Notes: a model not told the origin generated them from the sequence alone. Shown: positions 33,936-46,317, counted from the first letter of the stretch. The stretch: DNA of 64,000 nt from Silene latifolia (GCF_048544455.1 NC_133537.1:311153738-311217737), one strand, 5' to 3'. Made by a program: numbers and translations.

Positions 33936-34352
33936 TGATTTCCTCCTGCGGAAGAAAGATTTCCGTGTTTAAGTTATGGTAGGACGGAATAATTTGGTTT
34001 TCCTTAATATTTTATGTGAATATTACGGGAAATTGCTTGCCAAAGGATAAAGATTGTGAAATATTTATAAAATATGGAATAGAAATATCCGGAACATTCC
34101 AGAACATTCTGACTCGGGATTCAACGGTTATCAGAAAATGAAGGCGGTTTTAGGCCCGGACTCCAAATGTACTCTAATTACTGTCAAAACGACCGTATCG
34201 GCACGTAGATGACAACTAAGAGGTAGATATTAATATTTGAGCAATCACTTGATGATAAACTTACGAACTGTCACAAATCGTTCCGCGTAGCAAACATGCG
34301 GCTCAATCATCACCGGGTGGTTTGCGAGAGGTGCAGAAATGAGGTATCTACA

Positions 34353-34357
34353 CACGG
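34353..34357. repeat. Tat1 target-site duplication, right
   Basis: CACGG, identical to 15040-15044. Confidence 0.92.
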
Positions 34358-35755
34358 TTGTCGCAACCCTATCAAAAATACAACCAACTGGTCCCTATAA
34401 AATGTAGTAGAGGTAGTCGTGTATCGAATCCACAGGGAGATGGAAAAATGTATGCTAAACTAAGTCTGTCTAGTAACTGTTTCTTGGGGGTTTTTGTGGT
34501 TTGTTCTAAACTAAGGAGATTAAAAGAGAAAGAGAACAAGAGAAATTAACAGGTAGAGAGAAATAGTTAGGACAGTCGGTTCACCATGGTTTTCTAGGAA
34601 TCTAATCTAGGGTCATAAGTCAGCATAAACTCGGTCTGCAGGGTAATGAAAAGGTCCTCTTGGTCCACTATTCACCCTAAAACATTACTAGCTTAGCTTT
34701 CACCCACACTAGCATGCCCTAATGTTCATTGCAGGTCTTACCCATTCCAATCTCTCGATCTAGGTCAAGGTGTACCAATTCAATTAGCCAAATACGTCGA
34801 CTCAAGCAACTAATTGCTATTAAATGCAGTGATTAACAACACAAACCTAATTTGCACCAAGCCCTAATCACCTATTCATAATTCCTAAATTACCATGGCT
34901 CCCCTATGTCCTAGTATAGGAGGATTAGCTATGCATGACTATGAAGGAATTAATGATAACAAACAAGACAAACAGATTCGACATAATGATAGATTGCTAA
35001 ACTAATCAAGAGAGTGAATAATAAAGAGGAAGTAAAAGAACAAGAATAATAATCGCAATAAAAGTTAATTCCAATAAACATTAGAGATACCGAATACAAG
35101 AGAGATCCAAGCAATAGAGTAGTTAGGTCTAGAGAGTAAAATTCCAAGAGAAGGAATGAAAGAGAAGAGAAGAGAATAAGTGTCTCAAGACTGCCGTCCC
35201 TCCTTCAATTTATTCCTAGATATAAAAGAATATCCGAAAATTAACTAAAGTTTGCGTATCAGACTACACCTCTCGATCGAGTAGAAATAAACTACTCGAT
35301 CGAGGACAAAACTTAACAAACCTCTCGATCGAGTAACACAAGTACTCGATCGAGGACTTCAACAAACACCTTTCTCGATCGAGTAAAGGGAGGACTCGAT
35401 GGAGGTCTTTCTTCATCCATAGGAGCTCGATCGAATGGTTTTGACAACCAATCTTGGTCGATCGAGAGCAATAACACCATATTAGTGTAGGTGCACTCAA
35501 GGCATCTTCCGTAACCACTTCACGCATCCTTAGGCATCAATATCCGGGCTCCGATTATTCTTTCTTCTTTCTTTAAAATGCAAGCAAATGGGGCAAGTTT
35601 AGGCTCGATTATGCTCCTTCTGGCTCATTCCTGCAATTAATACAAGATAGACCAAAGTAGACTATTCGGGGGACATTTGTAGCTAGATGCCACATAAATA
35701 ACATAGAAATGTGTGCAAATATAGGGTAAAAACCATATATAAAATGCACGCATCA
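34358..35755 (-). mobile_element. Athila-type 3' LTR
   Basis: The minus strand starts TGATGCGTGCATTTTATATA, the usual beginning of plant Athila LTRs. A GGTTTGGCTTGGGGAGGTT polypurine tract (35756-35774) precedes it. The far end is at the Tat1 insertion site, so the exact limit is uncertain. It contains a CTCGATCGAG cluster. Confidence 0.75.
35270..35467. repeat. CTCGATCGAG palindrome cluster in Athila LTR
   Basis: About eight copies of CTCGATCGAG or one-base variants, spaced mostly 20-35 bp, in otherwise non-repetitive DNA. Confidence 0.85.
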
Positions 35756-35774
35756 AACCTCCCCAAGCCAAACC

Positions 35775-37702
35775 TTTGCTTGTCCCCAAGCAAACTAATA
35801 AATGCAACTAAAGACAACTAGTGGAACGGGACCAACTTACCAGCTACAAATTGTCCACCAAAGCCAATTTAATGCAACAACTAACAAAGTGGCGAAAAGT
35901 AAGTGCAAACGAGTTAAATAAATGCTTTAAACTATCGAACCGTCGACCTTGCAAGACTCATATATATCGGACTCTCACTGGTCGCTCATCACACAAATTA
36001 AGCACAAGGTGAGTATGAAAGAATGAGAAAGAAAGAAGTAAAGACACTCAACTAACTCGACCTATAAGAACATGTATGCAGCTGACATGAAACCGATTTC
36101 TACCGACCGTACATATGCATTCCAACCCATCAGGACCAAGACACACGCTGAGGAGTTACATATAACGTGAGGTGAGGCACTTGGGTAAGAAGGGGCAAAA
36201 TAGATTTGGATAAGTGGAGGAAAAGCCAAGCAGTACAACCAAAACCAAATAATCATCACATTCCGCTTCATTACTCCATATAAAACACAAAACCGTGCCA
36301 TTGTGGCAATACATAACTCACATCAACAAAAGACTCCCTATAAAAAAGTAATGATAAACATGGGAGTATTATTCAACGATCTTTTTCTTTTTCTTTCTTT
36401 CAAATCTCTTTTTTTTTTCATTTCGCTTTTCTTCTTTTTCATTCACTACCAACTTCAGATCTTTCGAAGCGAAGCAAATCTGACATGAATAACAGCATAC
36501 CCATGGTAACCACGCAACTAGCTTGACAAGGAAGGCTAAATTTGGATGTAGTTAGGGGGTCAAATGGCAAATTTGGCTAATGTGAAGTTAAAGGGTAGTA
36601 ATGGAAGAAGGGTTGTAAGTTACCTCTCCATGTGTGTCACCACCGCAAACCGAATGCATACAGGTACCGAGAAAAAGGGCGTCATGCACATGCAAATTGA
36701 TGTTACATGTCTTATAGAGAGTACTGCTCACATCCTATATGAAACTGGTCATGAATGTCACCAGTTTATCAAGCTCTAAACCTTAGAATGTTTATGTAGC
36801 TTGCCAATAAGAGAGTCAGGTCTATTCATTCAGATAAGTTTAAACTAAAAACTCGTAGATTATGCACATTACCATGACAACAAGAATGTTAAGAATATGC
36901 AAGGCAAGGGTAAAAGACATAAAGTAGCATAAAAGTTCCATCATACCGACTCAACCTAAATACAAAAGTAAACGTGAAGTTTTTGAATTTTATGAAGTTT
37001 TGAATTTTTTATGGGATTTTTGTAATTAAAATAAGCAATGCATGCGAAAATAAATGAAACGTGCAAATTGAAGTGCATTGAAGACAATATGCGAACACAG
37101 ATATGGATGCATACCCTCCCCAAACCAAACCGTACAATGCCCTCATTGTACCAAAAATAGGGAAACGAAATGCAAACTGAAGAGAAAAGAAGAGGTAAGG
37201 TCGGAAAACTTACAAGATGACGTGAAGTAACGACCTCCCCAAACCAGCCAGCAACATGGGAGGTCGTAAATAGCCCCGTAATAACCTCGCAGAACACGAG
37301 GCATAGCAGCAGAACTCGATCGAGGAATAGGGCGTTCGATCGAGTGGATTGGGTTAGCAGAAGTGTTTGATCGAAGAGAGGGAGGCTCTTGATTGAAATG
37401 TTCTCTTTTGTAGGTACTCGATCGAAGAAAAGAAGCATTCGATCGAGCAAATTTGGCAGCAAAAGTGTTTGATCGAGAAGAGAGGGTACTCTATCGAACA
37501 GTGTTCATGAGAGTCCTGTAAAAACGCAACAAAGTTCTACGGGACTAACACAATAGCTCTAATGTTCAGCCTATAGTTCAGAAAACTAACAACTAAAGCA
37601 CACAAAAACGAAATAAATGTTTTAACAAAAGTACAACAAATTACAAGCCGGGTTGCCTCCCGGATAGCGCAGGTTTAAGAGGTCCCACACGACCTTTTGA
37701 CT
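35775..37702 (-). other. Athila 3' internal region, noncoding remnant
   Basis: The minus strand after pol carries GGGAGGCAACCCGG (near 37655), a phrase typical of Athila elements downstream of integrase. Further on lies GAGGGCATTGTACGGTTTGG near 37120. The env-like region expected here has no intact frame; the 168-codon frame at 37462-36956 has no recognisable domain. Confidence 0.6.
37314..37499. repeat. CTCGATCGAG palindrome cluster in Athila internal region
   Basis: About eight CTCGATCGAG / TTCGATCGAG / TTGATCGA variants within 186 bp, more degenerate than in the LTR. Confidence 0.75.
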
Positions 37703-39030
37703 TCAATTATCTGATTTATCTGGATTGTCTAAGTAGAGGACCTCGACCTTGCCAACCACGTCATTTACATGAAAGTAATGCTTCACATACTGGCCATTTA
37801 CTTTAAATCTTTCGCCCTCAGAATTCTCTAATTCAACGGACCCAAATTTGGTGACAGCAGTCACTGTGTAAGGGCCACTCCACCTGGACTTCAGCTTACT
37901 AGGGAACAAGCGCAGTCGGGCATTAAACAACAACACCTTCTGCCCGACTTGGAATTCTCGAGGTATAATCCGTTTGTCGTGCCATCTCTTCGTTTTCTCT
38001 TTGTAAATACGCGAGCTATCATAGGCATTAAGCCTAAACTCTTCCAGCTTATCTAGCTGCAACAAAAGATTCTCACCACACAACTTAGGATTATAATTTA
38101 ATTCACGAATGGCCCACCAAGCCTTACACTCTAATTCAACAGGTAAATGACAAGACTTTCCATTAACCAACAGATATGGTGATGCGACAATCCGTGTTTT
38201 AAAGGCAGTCCGATATGCCCATAATGTGTCATCTAACTTAAGACTCCAATCCTTCCGTGATTTAGAAATAACCTTGGCCAAAATCTCTTTTATTTCCCTA
38301 TTAGAGACCTCAACCTGACCACTAGTTTGGGGATGATACCCCAAACCGCGACGATGTTGGACACCGACCCTAGACAGTATAACTGTTAGTTTCTTTTCAT
38401 TAAAGTGCATTCCCCCATCACTAATGACGACCCTAGGGACACCAAATTGGGGAAAAATAATCTTTTTAAACATTTTAATCACGGTCTTGGCATCACAGTT
38501 AGGTGAAGCAATAGCCTCCACCCATTTTGACACATAGTCTACAGCTACTAAAATATACCTGTTACCTTTATTAGATGAGAATGGTCGTTGGAAATCAATG
38601 CCCCAGAATCAAAAACCTCGACCTCTAGAATGCCGTTTTGTGGCATCTCATGTCTCTTAAAAATATTTCCCGAGCGCTGGCAAGCATCACAAGCTGCAAC
38701 GAACACTTTAGCATCTGCAAACAAAGTAGGTCAATAGAAACCAGATTAAAGTACCTTAGCCACGGTGCGCGACGGACCGTGGTGAGCGCCATAAGAGGAA
38801 GAATCACAGCCTTCCAAGATTGCTTTGGTCTCCCACTGTGGAATACACCATTTGTAAAGACCGTCTGCACACTCCTTAAATAAATAAGGATCATCCCAGA
38901 AGTATTGCTTGGCGTTGTAAAGAAACCGCTTTCTCTACTGATAAGACATGTCAGGTGGCAACTCGCGAGTAACAACGTAGTTAGCCAACTCTGCATACCA
39001 TAGATCATGGTTGATTTGGGTTTCACAATA
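37703..39030 (-). pseudogene. Athila integrase (3' part of pol)
   Basis: The frame 38533-37703 encodes [20 protein letters not shown] and [20 protein letters not shown] (catalytic Asp and Glu kept). It continues with [20 protein letters not shown] and the Athila hallmark [15 protein letters not shown], then an SH3-like C-terminus. Upstream (38540-39030) the HHCC zinc finger is readable only in shifted frames with stops. RT and gag are missing and the copy is cut near 39030 by a gypsy LTR. Confidence 0.88.
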
Positions 39031-39044
39031 TCACGATTTATATT

Positions 39045-39264
39045 TCCCCGGTGAACTCCCGTTACTCAATCGAGTATGAAAATTACTCGATCGAGTGGCC
39101 TCTACTCGATCGAGTGACAAAGCTACTCGATCGAGTAGCCTCCGCTAGATCGAGTCACCGGAACTCAAAGGCTTACTATATCTCAAGGTTAACTCGTAAG
39201 GTTTCCGAAGGTCTAGACAAGTGTCTAAGGTCAGTCAACGGGTCCCTAAAAGGACGGGTATTTT
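39045..39264 (-). mobile_element. Gypsy LTR fragment (LTR start)
   Basis: From 39264 leftward this reads TAAAATACCCGTCC and GTTGACTGACCTTAGAC, like the beginning of the LTR at 48718-50012 (TGTAATACCCGCCC). Only about 220 bp are kept, ending at the Athila remnant. It could be the other half of the LTR piece at 14817-15044. Confidence 0.62.
39062..39158. repeat. CTCGATCGAG palindrome cluster
   Basis: Five copies (two with one mismatch) in 97 bp inside the LTR fragment. Confidence 0.88.
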
Positions 39265-39283
39265 AGTCTCTCCCCCTTAAAAA

Positions 39284-39303
39284 GAACTTCGTCCCCGAAG
39301 TTC
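39284..39303. other. Conserved perfect hairpin next to polypurine tract, copy 1a
   Basis: GAACTTCGTCCCCGAAGTTC: 8-bp arms with a 4-base loop. The minus strand then runs through a purine tract into the LTR start. Confidence 0.8.
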
Positions 39304-39983
39304 CAACTCATCATCCCCCACTACACAAGGTGAAACACGAACTAAGACACTGACAACCATCACCCCTGACAAGGACAAGCACATCCGTTCTTATATACCA
39401 CCCATCCATGTACGGCCACCACACATCATCATCATCTACCTTAGCAACACACTATCAAATATGATCTAATATCGAGTCAGCAAACATGCGTTATACGCGA
39501 GGACACACTAACACAACCGTTACTACCACATACTAACTGAATTTTAACCTTGTACGATTTCATACATCGCACACATCATACCTACCCGATACAACTATTT
39601 TATTTACCGATCACACAATTAGTCATCAACAACAATTAATTACTAATCACCAAAATACAGTAAATTATCACCACTTATACAACAAGCAAATTAGCATTCA
39701 TTTGAAATTAATTCCACAATATTGATATCACTTCTTTAAATCATTTATATCACTCAGCAAGGTAACAATTCAATAAATTAACAACTTCGCTTAACATCCA
39801 CAAGCATTACCACTACCCAGCTGGCGTACAAAGTTTAATCTTTTAATCAACAAAATGGTTAAGCAACTCGAAAATCAACGATACGATGGATTTTGTTAAA
39901 ATTACTAACAATTACTCAAAATGTGATAAGTTTGTCATAATTTGTCATTTTCTCATGCGACATTACACTTCCCCTCTTAAAAG

Positions 39984-40003
39984 GAACTTTGTCCCCGAAG
40001 TTC
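39984..40003. other. Conserved hairpin, copy 1b
   Basis: GAACTTTGTCCCCGAAGTTC, one arm mismatch. On the minus strand a purine tract (TTTTAAGAGGGGAAG) and TGTAATG follow, as at a true LTR edge. Confidence 0.78.
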
Positions 40004-40510
40004 AGCTTCAAGACGAACTACAAACATTACACGAAACGATAACCATATTCAATCTTGACATTACGAAACACTTGTATTATACGTTGAGACTAACAATTAT
40101 CATGGTATCTCATTGACATTACATAGATAAAATGTTTGCATATGAACTACACATTAAATGTACATAACAACAAATACGCAAGTGAGATGTTCCGTCATCC
40201 AAGTAGTATACATGAACACCGAGAAACTCCTTAAATGACATTGCCCAAACATGTGTACTCGACACAACTAGTTGTAAACTCAAGTCCGCAACAAGAAATT
40301 ATAACCACCGTTTAACATGGTACTTCAAGCAATTTAATTAAGCATCCAAAAAGGGTGAAGATAATGGAATAATATTGATATTATATAAACTGCACCTGAA
40401 ACATGACGACATGATTACCAACCATGACAATGAAACATATTATCAGCGAGATATACATAGCTGGTGTCAAGTAATACTTTTAAAAACCGGAAAATACCGC
40501 TAACAGGGGG

Positions 40511-40660
40511 TACTCGATCGAGTTAGGGAACCACTCGATCGAGTTGAGGCTACTCGATCGAGTTCAGCAGCTACTCGATCGAGTATCTCGAGTCCAGTAG
40601 TCAATTTAGACTTCCATACGCAGTTACTCGACCGAGTTAGGGGCACTCGATCGAGTAACT
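40511..40660. repeat. CTCGATCGAG palindrome cluster
   Basis: Six copies, one as CTCGACCGAG, in 150 bp; core context TACTCGATCGAGT. Confidence 0.88.
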
Positions 40661-40812
40661 GTAGGTCAAGTTACTCTATATACAGGTTGTCATGCCAAGA
40701 AAACATAACTATCACCGGAGTTTCATCTCCACCATTGTCCACCTGCATAACAAGTTTCAAAATCCAACCAAATACGGCCTTATGGCCAAGTACAAACCAA
40801 AGTATATCCAAT

Positions 40813-43134
40813 GTACGAACAAAGACTGGTGGTTTTTGGTGAACAAAGACTGGTGTGATATATACCCTGATAAATATGCCCATTTCTTGCCAGAGGGACT
40901 ATTTGATCATTCTCCTTGTCTGGTAAGAAGTACTAATAGTGTGCAGGGTAAGAGCAGTTTTAAATATCTGAATATGTGGGGCAGCTCTAAGGATTTTCTC
41001 GGTACTGTTAAGAATAGTTGGGAGAGGAGCATAGAGGGCACTCCTCTCTATAAACTGACCACAAATCTGAAGAGACTTAAGGCAGGACTGCTTGAATGAA
41101 TAGGGATGCTTTTAGTGATATTGAAAGCAAGCGCCAAACTGCGGCAGGAGGTTGAGGGTTTACAAAAGCAACTGGGCATGGATCCTGATAATCAGCAGTT
41201 ACAGCAGCAGGAGTATGAGGCCTCCCAGGAGCTTAAAATTAAGAGCTTGGCTAGAGACAACTTCCTTTATCAAAAGGCAAAGATTGTCTGGATTAAGGAT
41301 GGTGACTCTAACAGTGCTTATTTTCATAATACAATCAAGCAGAGAAGGAATAAGAATAGAGTGATTATGATAGAGGAATAGGATGACAACATGTGTGATA
41401 CTCCTGGACTGGTACAAAATGCTTTTCTGGATTATTATAAGCATCTCTTAAGCTCTAACCAAAGGATACAGAGAATTCACAGGAAGATCATTGATCAAGG
41501 CCCTAGGTGTTCTGAAGCTCATACTGTCCTCCTACTCAGACCCGTCACTGGTGAAGAGGTCAAGGACACTCACTTTAATGTCCCTGATGTCAAATCCCCA
41601 AGACCAGATGGGTATAATAGTAGGTTTTTCAAATATGCTTGGGGAGAGATAGGCAAGGATGTTATCACATCTGTTCTAGATTTCTTTCAACATGGTCAAT
41701 TTTGAAGCAAATAAATGCTACTAATCTTACCATGGTGCCTAAGTGTGATAGACCTCGAATTGTTATGCAATATCGTCCCATTGCTTGCTGCAATGTAATT
41801 TATAAGGTAATCTTAAAGATTATGTGTGCTAGACTGGCTGATGTCCTCCCTCATATAGTGGATCAAATCAGGGAGCTTTTATCCAACACAGAAGTATTCA
41901 AGAGAACATTTTGATATATCAGGATCTGATTAGACTGTATGAAAGACCTTATTTCTCTCCCAGGTGTATGTTTAAAATTGATCTAGGGAAAGCTTATGAC
42001 ACTGTAGAGTGGGAGTTTGTGGACAAGTTGCTGATCATGCTGAAGTTTCCCCTGAGATTTAGGAATATGGTAATGCAATGCATTACTACAACTTCCTTTT
42101 CTATTTCTTTGAATGGTGAGATGTTTGGTTTCTTTCCAGGGAAGAGGGGTCTAAGGCAGGGAGACCCTCTTTCACCCCTGATTTTTACTCTGTGTATGGA
42201 ATACCTGACCAGAACCCTCAAATATGCATCTGCTAGATATGAGTTTGGTTTTCATCCAATGTGCAAAAAATTAGGGCTCACTAATCTGATGTTTGCTGAT
42301 GATGTCCTTATTTTCAGTAGAGGGGATGCAGAGTCAATGATACTTTTACTGAGGTCCTTCTCCACTTTCTTAAAAGCTACTGGTTTAAAAGTAAGTGCAT
42401 CAAAATCTAATGCTTACTTCTGTGGGGTATCTGACCAACTCAAGCAAGAGATTTTGAGTGTTTCTGGGTTCAATGAAGGGGAGCTGCCTTTCAGATACTT
42501 AGGCTTGCCTATCCAAACTACTAGATTGCAAAAGAGAGATTGTGACTGTTTGGTAGAAAAAATTTGCTCAAAAATCCATAGCTTTGGGGCTAGGAAATTC
42601 TCATATGCAGGAAGACTGGTCTTGGTACAGGCTGTGTTAAAAAGTCTTTGTTCCTACTAGGCCTCTTTATTTATACTTCCTAAAGGGATAGTCCATAGAG
42701 TAGAAGCTACTTGCAGGAACTTCATATGGGAAGGGGGCACTGATTATAGGAAAGCTCCTTTGGTGGCTTGGGACAAAGTGTGCAGGCCTAAAGAAGAAGG
42801 GGGTCTAGGTCTTAAGGAAATGGAGATGTGGAATAAAGCTCTGGTAGGGAGACTTGTGGACTGGGTATATAAGGGAAGGGACACTGTTTGGGTTCACTAG
42901 GTGGAATATAATTATCTCAAAGGAAGGGCTTGGTCTGATTATGAGCCTACTACCAATTCCAGCTGGGTTTGGAGGCGTATATGCAGGGTCAAACAGGAAC
43001 TTGCAGCAGGCTATTCAACTGGCAGATGGCATGATCAAGCAGATGGATACTCTCCTGCTGGCTGCTACAGGTGGCTGAGAGGGATCAGGCCTAAAGTTTG
43101 TTGGATGAATGTGGCTTGTAATCCATGGAACATC
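40813..43134 (+). pseudogene. LINE ORF2, 5' portion: endonuclease end and RT
   Basis: The endonuclease tail is FLPEGLFDHSPCLVRS near 40885. The RT order is VTGEEVKDTHFNVPDVKSPR (41560), VMQYRPIACCNVIYK (41760), CMFKIDLGKAYDTVEWEFVD (41970), GKRGLRQGDPLSPLIFTL (42140), the active site LMFADDVLIFSRGD (42290) and PFRYLGLPIQTTRL. Stops lie at 41096-41098, 41379-41381, 41703-41705, 42658-42660 and 42898-42900, with several frame changes. The copy is dead. Confidence 0.9.
43132..43134. repeat. CACTA target duplication, left (ATC)
   Basis: ATC before CACTAGTAG; the same triplet follows the right end at 47735-47737. The LINE reading frame is continuous across the empty site. Confidence 0.85.
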
Positions 43135-43140
43135 CACTAG

Positions 43141-43550
43141 TAGAAAAACCCCCTACGGTGGCGGTTATAAATGACCTTTTGTGGCGGTTTTTAGAGATTT
43201 AGGGTGCGTCGTTTATCGCGGCGTCGTATAAACTTTACGGCGGTTGTAAGTGGTTGTACAACCGCCGTTATAACTCTCCTATAGTGGCAGTTGTTATACA
43301 AAACCGCCATTATATACTTATATAATACGACGGTTGTTAGACAAGAACCGCCACTATAACTCCTCTATAGTGGCGGTTATTGTAAGAAAACCGCCACCAT
43401 AGGTATTTCATTAATCACTTTGATTATCTATAGTGGCGGTTTTTAACTTAAGAACCGCCACTATTGATTATCTATAATGGCGGTTTTACTTAAGAACCGT
43501 CACTATAGCTCGTGGCGTTTCTAACTTAGAACCGCCGCCATAGATAGGTA
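43141..43550. repeat. CACTA subterminal GTGGCGGTT array (left)
   Basis: At least ten copies of GTGGCGGTT or its complement AACCGCCAC, often in head-to-head pairs that can fold into hairpins. The right counterpart is at 47440-47710. Confidence 0.88.
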
Positions 43551-46317
43551 TTTTTTTTTTAAAAAAAAATTGCTACCTAAATTTCTGTAGCAACCTCCCA
43601 TATATATATGACAATCCAATATCGAAATGAACAAATAATACATGTACAAGAATGCAACCAACTACCCAGAAACTTTCATATCATCCGGCAGAACAATAAT
43701 GTCCATGTTCAAAATTTTTACATCGAAGTGTATAAATAATCACATACACATCTTATTTAATAGAGTAATCAACATTTACATATTCCCTAAACATTTGGTA
43801 GCCTACACCTCTTTAACATTCTTTATCTCTTCAATTGACACTCTTACTCTTAAATCTGCAATGATAGAGTAAACAAAACCCATAGTAACAAAATCAAACT
43901 AAGCGTTATTAAATCAACGTCTAGCGTTATTACTAAAAATCAAACAATGAAAACAAGGGTACCTATATAAATATATATAAAGCAAAAACAAGATAAAAAG
44001 CTCAAAAGTTTGAATTATAGCACCACATACCACATATATTTCATGTCAAAATAAAATGAAAAATGAATTCCTTGTCTGCAGCTTGGTTTTCAGCTTTCAC
44101 TAGAACAACAATGAACTCAACAATCTGGAAAAAAATGGACAAATTAGAACAATTAACCGAACAATGCTCACTTGGTAGAATTACATATTAAAACGGAAGG
44201 AAAAAGAGTAATTCAAATCCAGCCAGAACAAAACATCCAGTCAAAATATGCAAGATTGAAGACTTCATTATGCAAAATTTTACTTGTACTCTCTCCCTTT
44301 TATCCCAGGAAAAACAATTATAATGAACATGAGTTAGACGTATTCAATTACTCTTCCACCATACTACAGTAGTACCGCATTTGCTCGGGTACCCTAAATC
44401 GCGAATCGTTAAGAGTGATTTCTATCTTGTCGCTTACTGAAAATACATATCCACACATATTCTACAACTACTAAAAATACTAAACCTAGCAAGCAAGCAG
44501 CAAGATGTGGTGGGCAATATATAGTGAGCAATATGTTATCATTAGAATTCACAACCAAAAGGTTTAGCAAATCATCTGCAAACACCAGACACCACAAACT
44601 AGCAGCAAGAATAAATCTTTGTTACCATTAGCCATGGACCATGTTCGACACTTTCACAGTTCAAAGCGCAAGTTAGTTACAAAAAGTTTTGAAGGTCCAG
44701 GAAGTATCAACCAAATTAGGGGGGGGGGGCACCGAATCGAGGCCACAAATAGACTTCTATGTAAGTCTAAAACCAAGACTTAGTGACATCTTGTGAGAAA
44801 TAAATTTATACGAAGCTACATGGGTAACCATGACTAGATAAAAGAGTAATGTTAAAAAGATTATTTGGACACTAACCAAGTCTAGGTAGCATTGCATTAG
44901 CGAGTCTCGGTTTTCTTGTGATCGGCGCCTCGTACATATGCGACCTCATAGAGAATGAATTAACAAAGAGGAAGATGACCATCTGGGATCCAACAAAGAT
45001 ATAGAGATAAACAGCGAGTGTACTAGACCAGACTTGGTAGAGGAATTTTCAAGTGCATGGGAGAAAATCCTTGACACAAAAATGCATCCAGAAAACAATC
45101 AACCATCAGCTATGAACTCATACTATCAAATCATAATGAAGGAAAAATAACTACAAAACAGAGATAATATACCCGAGACTGCATACTTTAGCTGTAAGAG
45201 GTGATCCCATGTTTCGTGTAATTGCACAAAGAGTCTCATTTGCATTCGCTGGACTTTCGAAGAGCACTGAGCAACAACAGATAATTGCCATGTTTTTTTC
45301 ACATATAAACTGACATGTGGAACTGTGAAAGCGTGGAAATACTCATCATCATCAATGATATTAGGAGCCCAGTGTGAGGAGAAATGAGTCGAGAGGAAAA
45401 GGTGTGAAAGCATGCCTTCAGAGATTTTTTGAGCCCTTTATTCTCTAGTCTTTCAAGTTCATATGTTATAGAATCGTTCATATACCCCCTACATAACAAC
45501 ATAAGCCATAAGATGATCAGAATGACGATATTTACTAGTGTTATTAGGGGGATTGAAACATCAAACTAAATTAAAGCAATGACTAATAGAGTGGTGCTAA
45601 GTGACATTTCTGCAATCAAAGAGACCAAAAGTCTCTGTATATATGGAAAATGGTTTCATAATTTCATACGTCAGACCATTAACGCCTCATATATTAAAGG
45701 CTTACAAAGACTCTAAATTAATTGCATTGGCACATTACAAATGACATCAAATCACTATGAAATATTGGCATACCATCATTCATCAGTTAGCCTCATACTA
45801 TAGACACTCACTTGGGCCAGGGCCAACATTAACATTACCTCAATGCCTCAAAAGAGGGATCGCGTCTAGGCAGAGTGAGGATGGCAGATCATAGAACCGA
45901 GTTATACAATACTTGAACAAAAATAAGGTTATCCTACCAAAACATCCAGCTAGCATGAGTTTCAACTTTCAGGAGCTACAGGCTATATAGAAGGTTCTGA
46001 ATACCTGAATTGTCATTTCTTTCAAAGGTTCCTGCATCATGAAAAACAATCCGAAGAAGACCAGCAACCTTCCCTTTCGTCAAAATCTTTTTTACTTCAT
46101 AACTTATAATTTGGTGCCTATAAGTTTTCAATTACTATTCTCTGTTACAAAGAAAAAGATAAGAGATTTCCAATTAGTAAACTATACCACCAGTTGTATG
46201 GTGTAGAAGATTGATAAAGAGATGTTTGCGTATTTTTCCAGCCATGTGAATCGCTGGTGTTCGACTAACTAAAATCGAGCCATCACCTTTTCATTCAAAC
46301 CCAGGAAACATTCCCTT
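43551..46317. other. CACTA interior without recognised genes
   Basis: AT-rich; no frame with a recognisable domain. It includes a G-run at 44721-44730. It may contain introns or further host fragments too short to identify. Confidence 0.4.

Larger units (their letters stand above)
15045..34352 (-). mobile_element. Complete Ty3/gypsy Tat-lineage element (Tat1, Retand/Ogre-like)
   Basis: The element is 19,308 bp, bounded by two LTRs of exactly 2421 bp and the 5-bp duplication CACGG. In minus-strand order it has 5' LTR, primer site, gag, protease, RT, RNase H, a second RNase H, integrase, a long 3' region with two genes on the opposite strand, polypurine tract and 3' LTR. The second RNase H, the tRNA-Arg-type primer site and the extra antisense genes are features published for the Tat lineage (Ogre, Retand). 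Multiple stops, frameshifts and a changed integrase active-site Asp show this copy is dead. The LTRs differ by only a few percent by eye, so insertion is relatively recent. Confidence 0.93.
31932..34352 (-). mobile_element. Tat1 5' LTR
   Basis: 2421 bp, aligned end to end with the left LTR and very similar. The minus strand starts TGTAGATACC and ends CTGTCCACA. It contains dyad modules at 32654-32715, 33268-33327 and 33868-33935 and a TATA box at 33765-33774. This is the copy whose promoter would transcribe the element. Confidence 0.93.
39265..40812 (-). mobile_element. Short gypsy element internal region, copy 1 (3' part)
   Basis: No coding frame. The organisation matches copy 2 at 50013-51730: polypurine tract and hairpin, about 690 bp of AT-rich DNA, a second tract and hairpin, then a palindrome cluster (40511-40660). 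The phrase CGGCCTTATGGCCAAG (40780 region) recurs near 51308. Confidence 0.6.

Noticed and set aside
36956..37462. Possible Athila env-like protein
   Set aside because: The frame translates the palindrome cluster and untranslated region; it lacks the transmembrane and leader organisation expected and shows no conserved block.
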